Shown piece after piece: positions 15,751 to 22,964 of a stretch of DNA of 22,964 bases. The notes below the pieces were generated by a model. The model made no database searches, was not told where the DNA came from, and worked only from the letters and a program-made list of their open reading frames with translations. The first letter of the stretch is position 1. Every line of letters starts with the position of its first letter. Origin of the DNA: CAKSUT01 sp045542335 (GTDB lineage: Bacteria; Bacillota; Clostridia; Oscillospirales; CAG-382); the NCBI GenBank assembly GCA_045542335.1, contig JAZQKV010000096.1, positions 1-22,964 of the forward strand, in the 5' to 3' direction. A program made the translations under genes and the position numbers.

Positions 15751-16338
15751 TCATTTTTTCTTATTGTTCTTGTTTTTGCCAAATCGCTTGTCAAACGCTT
15801 CAATAGCAATCCGTTCTTTTTCAAGTATGCTGTCTGTGACAATCATCATGTAAAAACCGTAGACAGTAAATGGATAGAACACATAGAGGAAAAGCGAAAG
15901 AAGCATTGAAAGAAAAGAAAGAACCGGAAAAATACCGCACACAATCACGCTTACAATGTAAATTCCGCTTAATACCTTACCAAGCATTGCTCGCTTCATT
16001 CCTTTTTCGTATCCGCAATCATTTGCAATTGAAAACAGTGCGTTTGAAAGAAGAATAAAGAATACTACAATCAATGCGGCATGGATATATTCCGAAACCG
16101 TGAAAACAACGCTTGGAATGTTTATTCCGTCAGTCATTTTGCAAATCCAGAGAAAAGCATCAGCGGCGGAAAAGATTAAAAGAATAACTGAAGAACTTTT
16201 TGCAATTGCAAAATCTCTGCCATATTGAGAGAGTTTGTTGAGACCTTTGTAAATCGAAATGAATCCTAAAAGCTCAACAGGCAAAAGTCTGTAAAGCAAA
16301 AGAGTGATAAGTCCAAGAAAAATAAGTCCGAATCCCAT
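15751..16338 (-). CDS. Small polytopic membrane protein sharing a module with its neighbour, overlaps secA stop
   Basis: 195 aa, five or six hydrophobic segments and a lysine-rich tail (GKNKNNKKK), which by the positive-inside rule should be cytoplasmic. It matches no family I can name. The N-terminus GLIFLGLITLLLYRLLPVELL, then GFISIYKGLNKLSQYGRDF, aligns without gaps with the first module of the 457-aa protein downstream, including the LLP and G positions and the NKL/SKL ending. The ATG shares one base with the secA stop (TAATG), so translation is probably coupled to secA. That coupling hints at, but does not prove, a link with protein export or membrane insertion. Confidence 0.78.
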   Translation of the reverse strand: MGFGLIFLGLITLLLYRLLPVELLGFISIYKGLNKLSQYGRDFAIAKSSSVILLIFSAADAFLWICKMTDGINIPSVVFTVSEYIHAALIVVFFILLSNALFSIANDCGYEKGMKRAMLGKVLSGIYIVSVIVCGIFPVLSFLSMLLSLFLYVFYPFTVYGFYMMIVTDSILEKERIAIEAFDKRFGKNKNNKKK

Positions 16339-19184
16339 TATTCTTCACCGTTCTCGGCATCTGTGCCGGATTTTCCGGGAGCGCCACAACATTTCTTGTA
16401 TTTTTTTCCGCTTCCACAAGGGCATGGGTCATTTCTTCCGATATTCTCGCTGGGATCCTTGCGAACTGGTCCTTTAGCAGCTTCAGGTGTTGCTGCTTTT
16501 CCATAAGGGCTTGATGGTACAGAACCGGACATGGAGCGTGAAAGGGGAGCTTTGCGCATAACAGGACCGCTGAAACCTTCTTTTGCATTTTTTGTAAGGT
16601 CCTTCTGTTCGGGTGCTTTTACTTCGACGTTTACAGCGAGAATCATTTTCGCTGTATCCTCTCGGATAAGCGTTGTCATTTCATCGAACATTTCGCTTCC
16701 CTCACGAGTGTACTCCTTAACGGGATCCTTGGAACCGAAAGCTCGAAGTCCGATACCGCCTCTTAAATCATCCATCGCATCAATGTGTTCAACCCATTTG
16801 TTGTCGACATTACTTAACAGAACACGTCTTTCGTAAGATTTGAATTGCTCATCGGGAACGATTGACATAATGCCTTCGATTTTTTTATGTGCTCGTTCAA
16901 GAAGCTCATTTTCAATGTCCTCCGGCTGAAGCTTAACGAGTTCCTCATTGGAATATCTGAAGTCCTCGTCGGTTGTAATGAGGTTGAGAAATTCCGAGCG
17001 CAATGCTTCAAGGTTCCATTCTTCAGGAATGTCGGAGGGCATATAAGCTCTCACAGCACCTATAATTGTTTCATCAACCATTTTCATAATCTTGTCGTGA
17101 ACATCATCTCCGTCAAGAACAGATTGACGCTGACCATAAATTGAAGATCTCTGCTCGTTCATTACGTTGTCATACATAAGGACATGCTTTCTACGGTTGA
17201 AATTTTCTCCTTCAATTCGCTTTTGAGCACGTTCAACAACAGAAGAAATAAGTGAAAGGTCGAGAGGAAGATTTTCATCATACTTTGTTTTTTCTGCAAA
17301 TGTTTGCGTGAATTCACCGCCAAAGAGTCTCAAAAGGTCATCATCCATTGACAGATAGAAGCGTGAGCAACCCGGGTCTCCTTGACGACCTGCACGTCCA
17401 CGAAGCTGATTGTCAATACGCCTGCTTTCATGTCTTTCAGTTCCGATAATGAAAAGACCTCCTGCGGCAACAACTTTTTCGGCTTCGGGTTTTGTTATTT
17501 GGGTAAACCTATCCTCAAGCTCGGAAAATTCGTTTCTTAAAGCGATAATTTCATCATCCTCTGTTGCAAAATAGCTTGTTGCAAGGCTGATTTCTTCCTC
17601 ACTTCTGCCATTTTTGCGCATTTCTTGCTTTGCCATGAATTCTGCGTTACCGCCAAGCATAATATCTGTACCACGGCCTGCCATATTAGTGGAAATTGTT
17701 ACTGCTCCGAGTTTTCCGGCTTGCGCAACTATTTCTGCTTCTTTCTCATGATATTTTGCGTTGAGGACGGTGTGAGCAATGCCATGCTTTTTGAGAATTT
17801 CGGAGAGAAATTCCGATTTCTCGATTGAAACTGTACCGACAAGCACAGGCTGGCCCTTTGCATTACATTCCCTGATTTGCTCTACAACAGCCCTGTACTT
17901 TGCTGCTTGAGTAGTATATACAGCGTCGTTGTAATCATTTCGAATCATTGGCTTGTTTGTAGGAACTTCAACAACGTCAAGGTTGTAGATTTCACGAAAT
18001 TCTTCTTCTTCGGTAAGTGCAGTACCTGTCATTCCTGAAAGCTTTTTGTAAAGGCGGAAGTAATTCTGGAAAGTTATTGTTGCAAGAGTTTTGGACTCGT
18101 TTTTGATTTCAACGCCCTCTTTTGCTTCAATTGCCTGATGAAGTCCGTTTGAATAACGTCTGCCGGGCATTGTTCTGCCGGTGAACTGGTCAATAATAAT
18201 GACCTCTCCGTCCTTAATCATGTAATCGACATCATTGTGCATTATGCCATGTGCATTTATTGCCTGGTTGATGTGATGCGAAACAGTTTGGTTTTCGGGG
18301 TCGGAAAGGTTTTCTATGCCGAAGAATTTTTCTGCTTTTTCCACGCCTCTTGAGGTGAGAACGGTTTTCCTTGCCTTTTCGTCAACAATATAGTCGCCTT
18401 CAATTTCGTCATGGTCTTGCTTGGAATCAAGCTCTTTTATAACTTTTGGTGTAAGAGAGCGTGCAAATTTATCAGCAAGCTTGTAAAGGTCGGTGGAGGC
18501 TTCACCCATTCCGGAAATAATAAGGGGGGTTCTTGCCTCATCTATGAGAATTGAGTCAACCTCGTCGACAATTGCAAACACATGACCTCTCTGAACAAGA
18601 GCATTTTTTGAAGCTGCCATGTTGTCACGCAGATAGTCAAATCCGAATTCATTGTTCGTGCCATATGTTATGTCGGCGGCATAGGCTGCCTTTCTTTCTT
18701 CAGGTGTTTTGCCGTGAACAATAAGTCCTACGGTCATTCCAAGATAGTTATAAACTTTTCCCATCCACTCGCTGTCACGCTTTGCAAGGTAATCGTTTAC
18801 AGTTACAACATGAACACCCTTGCCAGTGAGAGCGTTGAGATAGCAAGGGAGAGTTGCCATAAGCGTTTTTCCTTCACCTGTTTTCATTTCAGCAATTCTT
18901 CCCTGGTGAAGGATAAGTCCGCCGATAAGCTGAACACGGTAATGCTTTTTTTCGAGAACTCGCCACGATGCTTCTCTTACTGCTGCAAATGCATCAGGAA
19001 TGAGCTCATCAAGGGTTTCACCGTTTGCAAGACGTTCGCGAAGGACGACAGTTGTATTCTGAAGTTCGTTTTCCGACATTGAAGCGTATTTATCTGAAAG
19101 TGCTTCAATGGCATCAATAGTTGCGGTGAGTTTTTTAACTTCTCGTTCGCTTCTTGTGCCAAAGATTTTTGTTATAATTCCCAT
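16338..19184 (-). CDS. secA: Preprotein translocase ATPase SecA
   Basis: 948 aa, slightly long for SecA. Walker A is KTGEGKT at 101-107, Walker B is DEVD at 207-210, and the GTNNEFGFDYLRDN stretch between them is a family signature. The helicase-like second nucleotide domain, with STNMAGRGTDI and QLRGRAGRQGD, is intact. The C-terminus carries the zinc-binding SEC-C motif (Cys921, Cys923, Cys932, Cys933), which in E. coli SecA contacts SecB and ribosomes; a charged tail of 15 residues follows. It powers export of unfolded preproteins through SecYEG. AAGGAG lies 10 nt before the ATG. It is preceded by a lipoprotein gene (62 bp) and followed with one-base overlap by a membrane-protein gene. Confidence 0.98.
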   Translation of the reverse strand: MGIITKIFGTRSEREVKKLTATIDAIEALSDKYASMSENELQNTTVVLRERLANGETLDELIPDAFAAVREASWRVLEKKHYRVQLIGGLILHQGRIAEMKTGEGKTLMATLPCYLNALTGKGVHVVTVNDYLAKRDSEWMGKVYNYLGMTVGLIVHGKTPEERKAAYAADITYGTNNEFGFDYLRDNMAASKNALVQRGHVFAIVDEVDSILIDEARTPLIISGMGEASTDLYKLADKFARSLTPKVIKELDSKQDHDEIEGDYIVDEKARKTVLTSRGVEKAEKFFGIENLSDPENQTVSHHINQAINAHGIMHNDVDYMIKDGEVIIIDQFTGRTMPGRRYSNGLHQAIEAKEGVEIKNESKTLATITFQNYFRLYKKLSGMTGTALTEEEEFREIYNLDVVEVPTNKPMIRNDYNDAVYTTQAAKYRAVVEQIRECNAKGQPVLVGTVSIEKSEFLSEILKKHGIAHTVLNAKYHEKEAEIVAQAGKLGAVTISTNMAGRGTDIMLGGNAEFMAKQEMRKNGRSEEEISLATSYFATEDDEIIALRNEFSELEDRFTQITKPEAEKVVAAGGLFIIGTERHESRRIDNQLRGRAGRQGDPGCSRFYLSMDDDLLRLFGGEFTQTFAEKTKYDENLPLDLSLISSVVERAQKRIEGENFNRRKHVLMYDNVMNEQRSSIYGQRQSVLDGDDVHDKIMKMVDETIIGAVRAYMPSDIPEEWNLEALRSEFLNLITTDEDFRYSNEELVKLQPEDIENELLERAHKKIEGIMSIVPDEQFKSYERRVLLSNVDNKWVEHIDAMDDLRGGIGLRAFGSKDPVKEYTREGSEMFDEMTTLIREDTAKMILAVNVEVKAPEQKDLTKNAKEGFSGPVMRKAPLSRSMSGSVPSSPYGKAATPEAAKGPVRKDPSENIGRNDPCPCGSGKKYKKCCGAPGKSGTDAENGEE

Positions 19185-19246
19185 TGGTTAGTTTCTCCTT
19201 AAAATGTGTACTTTTGCCTGTAAGCTTATTAAGAGTATATAAATGC

Positions 19247-19765
19247 TTACTGAAAATCAAAGGATTGTATGATGTGAGCAAGAGTTGGTGCATGAACATC
19301 AAAATCAACATCTGTTGCGGTGTAAGTTATTGTGTACACAATATTATTTCTGATGCAGACAATCGAAGCAAATTTGTATTCTGCATCCATAACTGTTGCA
19401 GTGTATGTTATCTTTTTAGCGGAAATATCGTCAAGTGTTACATCTTCAAGAGAAATTTCGGAGTAATTGCCGAGAGTTTCAGCAAAGCTTGACTTATACT
19501 TTTCAAGATACTCTTCGATTGATGTATAATTCTCTGTTGGTCGGAATGCTGTCACAGAAATATTTGCGCCTGTTTCGGCGGATTTTACGGCAATCATACC
19601 GTCATCTCTCGTCTTTTCCCAAGTCTTGGGGTATTCAAATGTGTAGTCTACGTTTACTCCTCCGGCGAGTTCATAGTTATCCGAGGGCTGAGTTGTGTTT
19701 GAACATGATGCCATTGCAAGAGTTGCAGAAACAGCAAGGCAAGCGGCAATAACAGCTTTTTTCAT
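19247..19765 (-). CDS. PsbP/DcrB-like lipoprotein
   Basis: 172 aa. The signal peptide MKKAVIAACLAVSATLAMAS ends at Cys21 in a lipobox-like LAMASC, so the protein should be lipid-anchored outside the membrane. The mature part is an alpha/beta domain beginning with a YTFEYPKTWEK segment. It contains SIEEYLEKYKSSF and ends with THAPTL-like helix residues before IIQSFDF, a pattern I associate with PsbP-like and DcrB-like small lipoproteins; their bacterial role is largely unknown. AAAGGA lies 9 nt before the ATG. It is upstream of secA on the same strand and probably shares its transcript, since no good promoter was seen in the 62-bp gap. Confidence 0.8.
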   Translation of the reverse strand: MKKAVIAACLAVSATLAMASCSNTTQPSDNYELAGGVNVDYTFEYPKTWEKTRDDGMIAVKSAETGANISVTAFRPTENYTSIEEYLEKYKSSFAETLGNYSEISLEDVTLDDISAKKITYTATVMDAEYKFASIVCIRNNIVYTITYTATDVDFDVHAPTLAHIIQSFDFQ

Positions 19766-19865
19766 TTTGATAAATCCTTTCTGAAAAAATTATTGTAAGT
19801 TTCGGCGTGTCACCGATGCGTATTTGTTGTTTTAACCCATTCAGAGTAAAAAATAATACATTATA

Positions 19866-19894
19866 ATTATATAACAATTGGTACTGCTGTTAAA
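19866..19894 (-). promoter_or_regulatory. Promoter of the lipoprotein-secA gene run
   Basis: On the minus strand, TTTAAC (19889-19894) and a perfect TATAAT (19866-19871) are 17 bp apart. The start near 19859 gives a leader of about 94 nt. A short hairpin (19803-19815, CGGTG-ACA-CGCCG) lies in that leader. Confidence 0.55.
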
Positions 19895-19943
19895 CGATAA
19901 TTTGTAAACTTTTGGATAAGTCATCAAAATTCATAATAAGCAG

Positions 19944-19972
19944 TTGACTTTTGAGATAAAATAGTGCATAAT
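19944..19972 (+). promoter_or_regulatory. Promoter of the rnj-dnaD operon
   Basis: TTGACT (19944-19949) and CATAAT (19967-19972), 17-bp spacer. The start would fall near 19979, leaving about 250 nt of leader before rnj. It is divergent from the lipoprotein-secA promoter 50-78 bp away. Confidence 0.65.
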
Positions 19973-19978
19973 AAAGAA

Positions 19979-20231
19979 AGTGTAATGTGATCGTGAAAAT
20001 ATGCTCGGAAACTTTCGCCCTCGGGCGTCTTTCGGAAAACATTGTGTGGCACCGCAAAACGCCGTACCGTTTACGGAGATTGAATTTTGCGGATTTAGTT
20101 TTTTTGCTTATGCCTTGCAGTGATTCCGACAGACGGTCGATTTGTTTGCGTGTCTGTTTTTGCATTACTTAAAGGAATTTATATATGTTTATGTTCATAA
20201 AATTACGTTTTTGAAAGGAGAAATAAGCTTA
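19979..20231 (+). promoter_or_regulatory. Structured 5' leader of the RNase J gene
   Basis: This leader is unusually long and structured for the window. Hairpin 1: CGCC/GGCG (20016-20019, 20024-20027) with a CTCG tetraloop. Hairpin 2: a perfect 8-bp outer stem CCGCAAAA (20052-20059) with TTTTGCGG (20085-20092), and an inner stem CCGTA/TACGG (20062-20066, 20072-20076); ATTTAG and seven Ts (20099-20105) follow. Hairpin 3: ACAGAC (20129-20134) with GTCTGT (20152-20157), followed by Ts. An alternative, CGAC/GTCG (20127-20130, 20136-20139), would exclude hairpin 3. Hairpins 2 and 3 are terminator-like, so conditional termination is plausible. I recognise no known riboswitch class. A short upstream ORF lies at its 3' end. 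Confidence 0.55.
20185..20214 (+). CDS. Candidate 9-residue leader peptide upstream of rnj
   Basis: The short ORF encodes MFMFIKLRF. It has a strong ribosome site of its own, AAAGGA at 20171-20176, 8 nt before the ATG. Its TGA stop (20212-20214) overlaps the GAAAGGAG ribosome site of rnj (20213-20220), and it is in a different frame from rnj. A ribosome finishing here would cover the rnj site, so it could tune rnj translation or couple it to its own. Such short ORFs also arise by chance; the site and stop placement are the argument. Confidence 0.4.
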   Translation: MFMFIKLRF

Positions 20232-21935
20232 ATGGCAAGACAGAATTCAAAGAAAAACACTCATTTAAAGCCTTATACAGGTTCAAAGCTTAAAATTATT
20301 CCTCTTGGCGGTCTTGGTGAGGTCGGAAAAAACATGACTGCTGTTGAATTTGAAAATGATATAATTGTTATTGACTGCGGTCTTGGTTTTCCCGACGACG
20401 ATATGCTTGGAATTGACCTTGTAATACCGGATACGACTTATCTTGAAAATAACAGCGAAAAGGTAAGAGGCATTTTCCTGACCCACGGACACGAGGATCA
20501 CATCGGCGCATTGCCATATGTTCTTCGTTCTCTTAATGTGCCCGTTTACGGAACACCACTTTCTCTTGGCATCCTCAATAACAAGCTTATCGAACACGGT
20601 CTTGAAAAAACAACAAGTCTTCGCAAGGTGAGCCACGGAGACAAGCTCAAAACAGGTGTTTTTACAATCGAATTCATAAGAGTTAACCATTCAATTGCCG
20701 ATTCTTCTGCAATTGCGGTTACAACACCTGTTGGCGTAGTATTGTTTTCCGGTGACTTTAAAATCGATCTTACGCCAATTCAGGGAGAACCCTTTGATTT
20801 TGCGCGTTTTGGTGAACTTGGAAAAGAGGGTGTGCTTGCGCTTCTTTGCGAATCCACTAACTCCGAAAGACCCGGTTACACTATGTCAGAGCGACACGTT
20901 GGAAAATCGCTTGACGGTATTTTCAGAGGCTGTGATAAAAGAATTATTATTGCAACGTTTTCTTCAAATGTTCATCGTGTTCAGCAGATTATTGACTATT
21001 CTCACAAATATGGAAGAAAAGTTGCTGTTACAGGAAGAAGTATGCTCAATGTTCTTGCAGCAGCGAATGAGCTTGGTTATATGAGTATTCCTGCAGGAAC
21101 GCTTGTAGACATCAATGAGATTAAACGCTACAAGCCCGATGAGCTTACTATTGTCACAACAGGTAGTCAGGGAGAGCCTATGAGTGCTCTTTACAGAATG
21201 GCATACGGTGATCATGATAAGGTTCAGCTTACACCTAATGACATGGTTGTGATTTCCGCATCGCCGATTCCCGGAAACGAAAAACTGATTTTCAAAATCA
21301 CAAACGAACTTCTTAAAAAAGGAGTTACCGTTCTCAATAATTCCGATGCAGAAGTACATGTTTCGGGTCATGGATGTGCGGAAGAACTTAAAATGATGCA
21401 TTGCCTTACAAAGCCTAAATTCTTTGTGCCGATTCATGGCGAGTATAAACACTTGAAGAAGCATACGGAGCTTGCAATGGAAATGGGAATGCCATCTGAA
21501 AATATGGTAATTGCCGATATTGGAAGCGTAATTGAACTTACGCCCGATTCGATGGAAATAACGGGAAGTGTTCCTTCAGGAAAGGTTCTTGTGGACGGTT
21601 TCGGCGTTGGTGACGTTGGAAACATTGTTCTTCGTGACAGACGTCATCTTTCGCAGGATGGTCTTATTGTTGTGGTTGCGGCGGCGAATTTCAACGAGGG
21701 AATACTTGTTTCGGGACCTGATATAGTTTCAAGAGGATTTGTATATGTTCGTGAGGCTGAAACGCATATGGAAAGTCTCAAGGATCTTGCAGAAGAAGTT
21801 CTTGACCGGTGCTTTGACAGTGGTCTTTCTGATTGGAACACAATTAAGACAAAGGTTAAGGATGAGCTTTCTACGTATATCTATCAGAAAACAAAGAGAA
21901 AGCCAATGATTCTGCCCGTTATTCTTAATGTCTGA
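20232..21935 (+). CDS. rnj: Ribonuclease J (metallo-beta-lactamase/beta-CASP family)
   Basis: 567 aa, close to the roughly 555 of Bacillus RNase J1. A short basic N-terminus precedes KIIPLGGLGEVGKNM and the zinc motif HGHEDH at 85-90. The beta-CASP part shows CESTNSERPGYT, the SNVHRVQQIID region and TGSQGEPMSAL, with VSGHG before the final metal histidine region FVPIHGEYKH. A C-terminal domain follows from about 450. RNase J cuts RNA internally and also degrades it 5' to 3', and is central to mRNA turnover in Firmicutes. I start at the ATG 20232, which has GAAAGGAG eleven bases upstream; the in-frame extension to 20142 crosses leader structure. Only one copy is visible here. The dnaD-type gene follows after 32 bp. 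Confidence 0.97.
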   Translation: MARQNSKKNTHLKPYTGSKLKIIPLGGLGEVGKNMTAVEFENDIIVIDCGLGFPDDDMLGIDLVIPDTTYLENNSEKVRGIFLTHGHEDHIGALPYVLRSLNVPVYGTPLSLGILNNKLIEHGLEKTTSLRKVSHGDKLKTGVFTIEFIRVNHSIADSSAIAVTTPVGVVLFSGDFKIDLTPIQGEPFDFARFGELGKEGVLALLCESTNSERPGYTMSERHVGKSLDGIFRGCDKRIIIATFSSNVHRVQQIIDYSHKYGRKVAVTGRSMLNVLAAANELGYMSIPAGTLVDINEIKRYKPDELTIVTTGSQGEPMSALYRMAYGDHDKVQLTPNDMVVISASPIPGNEKLIFKITNELLKKGVTVLNNSDAEVHVSGHGCAEELKMMHCLTKPKFFVPIHGEYKHLKKHTELAMEMGMPSENMVIADIGSVIELTPDSMEITGSVPSGKVLVDGFGVGDVGNIVLRDRRHLSQDGLIVVVAAANFNEGILVSGPDIVSRGFVYVREAETHMESLKDLAEEVLDRCFDSGLSDWNTIKTKVKDELSTYIYQKTKRKPMILPVILNV

Positions 21936-21967
21936 TTTATAAAACCTTGTTTCGAGGTGTAATTTTA

Positions 21968-22945
21968 ATGAAATACAGGATAAATCTTGAAAAAAAAGTG
22001 CCGGATGGTGTTCATGACGTTTCATTTTATACGGTGCTTGGCTTTCTTGCCGCAAATGGTGGCGAATTTGAGCCGGAAATCGCATCAAAGACAATAGGAA
22101 TCAGTAAAGATGTTGCGACAATGGCTTTAGGATTTTGGATGGGAACGGGTGTTATTGTTCCCGACACTGATAACACATACAGTGCAAGTAATGCATTGAC
22201 TCCCGAATTGGTTGAAGGTTCTGTTGAAACACCCAAAAAGATACACGAAACACTTCATGAAAAGAGAGAAAAGTCAACTGCGAATTATTCCGCTTCCGAG
22301 CTTGCCAGAAAGCTTGATGAAAGTAAGGAAATGTCTTCGCTTATTGATTTCTGCAACAGGACAACGGAGAAAATGCTTAATTTTGCAGAAACTGCTGATA
22401 TTGTGTATCTTGTCGACTCTGTTGGATTATCGACATCAATGGTCATGAAAATTGTCGATTACTTTGCCGGAAAGGGTAAAAGAGGAATACGGTATATAAC
22501 AAAAGCTGCGATTTCAATTTTTGACGAGGGCATAACAGACGATTTTTTGCTCGATGAGTATCTGAAAAAGAAGAATGAATATGACACAGGCGAGGGCTTT
22601 TTGCGTTCACTAATAGGCGCAGGAGCAAGATCCTTTTCGAAGAGGGAAAAGGCCTTTGTTGAAAAGTGGTTTAATGAGCTAAAGCTTGACAAATCCATTA
22701 TTAAACTTGCATACGAAAGGACGGTTGATAAAATATCAACCCCTTCTTTGAGCTATATGGCGAAAATTATCGAAAGATGGACGGATAGCGGATTTAAAAC
22801 TGCTGATGAGGTAATAGCCGGTGAAAGTGCGCAATTGGTTCCGCAAGCGTCATCCGGAAACTTTAACCTTTCTGATTTTGATGAAGCATCTGTGATTTCT
22901 TCGCAATCAGAAAACTCAGAAATGGAGAGCTTTTTCGATAATTGA
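21968..22945 (+). CDS. DnaD-domain replication initiation protein
   Basis: 325 aa. A winged-helix-like N-terminal region (about 15-75) is followed by two DnaD/DnaB_2 modules, roughly 108-185 and 195-275. The second ends in the YxxxIxxxW signature (Tyr263, Ile267, Trp271), which in Bacillus DnaD contributes to DNA binding. The tail from about 280 is Ser-, Asp- and Glu-rich. In Bacillus, DnaD and DnaB help load the replicative helicase at the origin; clostridial proteins with two modules are thought to do the same job. GAGGTG (21954-21959) is 8 nt before the ATG; an upstream in-frame start at 21947 would include the ribosome site. It follows rnj by 32 bp and is probably co-transcribed. The 19 bases after it hold nothing recognisable. 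Confidence 0.93.
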   Translation: MKYRINLEKKVPDGVHDVSFYTVLGFLAANGGEFEPEIASKTIGISKDVATMALGFWMGTGVIVPDTDNTYSASNALTPELVEGSVETPKKIHETLHEKREKSTANYSASELARKLDESKEMSSLIDFCNRTTEKMLNFAETADIVYLVDSVGLSTSMVMKIVDYFAGKGKRGIRYITKAAISIFDEGITDDFLLDEYLKKKNEYDTGEGFLRSLIGAGARSFSKREKAFVEKWFNELKLDKSIIKLAYERTVDKISTPSLSYMAKIIERWTDSGFKTADEVIAGESAQLVPQASSGNFNLSDFDEASVISSQSENSEMESFFDN

Positions 22946-22964
22946 TTTGTTCTACCCCTGATTG

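Noticed and set aside
19987..20172. 61-codon GTG-initiated ORF across the rnj leader
   Set aside because: Weak ribosome site, Cys/Arg-rich translation without recognisable features, and it runs through the hairpins. Its stop does abut the short ORF's ribosome site, so a leader role is not impossible, but I cannot support it as a gene.
20142..20231. Upstream in-frame extension of RNase J
   Set aside because: It would start at a TTT-rich site without a ribosome site and cross leader hairpin 3; the ATG at 20232 has GAAAGGAG.
1..22964. Mobile elements, CRISPR arrays, tRNA or rRNA genes
   Set aside because: No transposase or integrase, no regularly spaced repeats and no tRNA-like cloverleaf or rRNA sequence was recognised by eye.

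Overview
The window reads as chromosomal DNA of a low-GC anaerobic Firmicute, most likely a Clostridia member of the Oscillospirales/Ruminococcaceae type. The clues are AT-rich sequence, AGGAGG-type ribosome sites at nearly every gene, RNase J, a two-module DnaD-type protein, a ThiI without rhodanese domain, and Na+-driven and TRAP transporters. Taxonomy is an inference from gene content. No tRNA, rRNA, insertion sequence, prophage or CRISPR array was seen.

Layout. (a) 1-1668, minus strand: a FAD-dependent oxidoreductase followed by a PHP-family phosphatase cut off by the window edge. They are divergent from a TetR-family regulator (1830-2411) whose promoter carries a perfect inverted repeat. 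(b) 2412-4270: a Na+/proline-type symporter (PutP) with its own promoter, a strong hairpin near the predicted 5' end of its mRNA, and a terminator. (c) 4280-10234: a tightly spaced co-directional run from one good promoter: SGNH esterase, a small membrane protein, ThiI, CinA, an orphan methyltransferase and a YbaK-type aminoacyl-tRNA deacylase. The last part is weighted towards tRNA modification and quality control. (d) 10311-14136: a complete TAXI-type TRAP transporter operon (lipoprotein receptor, DUF1850 protein, fused DctQM permease), ending in a clear terminator.

(e) 14340-19894, minus strand: a PsbP-like lipoprotein, SecA and two unrecognised polytopic membrane proteins. The two membrane proteins share a repeated membrane module (three copies in all), and the second one overlaps the secA stop codon. 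(f) 19944-22945, plus strand: RNase J behind a roughly 250-nt structured leader, then a DnaD-domain replication protein.

The most interesting parts are the RNase J leader (terminator-like hairpins plus a 9-codon upstream ORF whose stop codon overlaps the rnj ribosome site), the secA-linked repeat-module membrane proteins, and two transporter mRNAs that both begin with similar hairpins. No defence system or wholly new multi-gene machine was recognised. All regulatory claims rest on sequence patterns read by eye.
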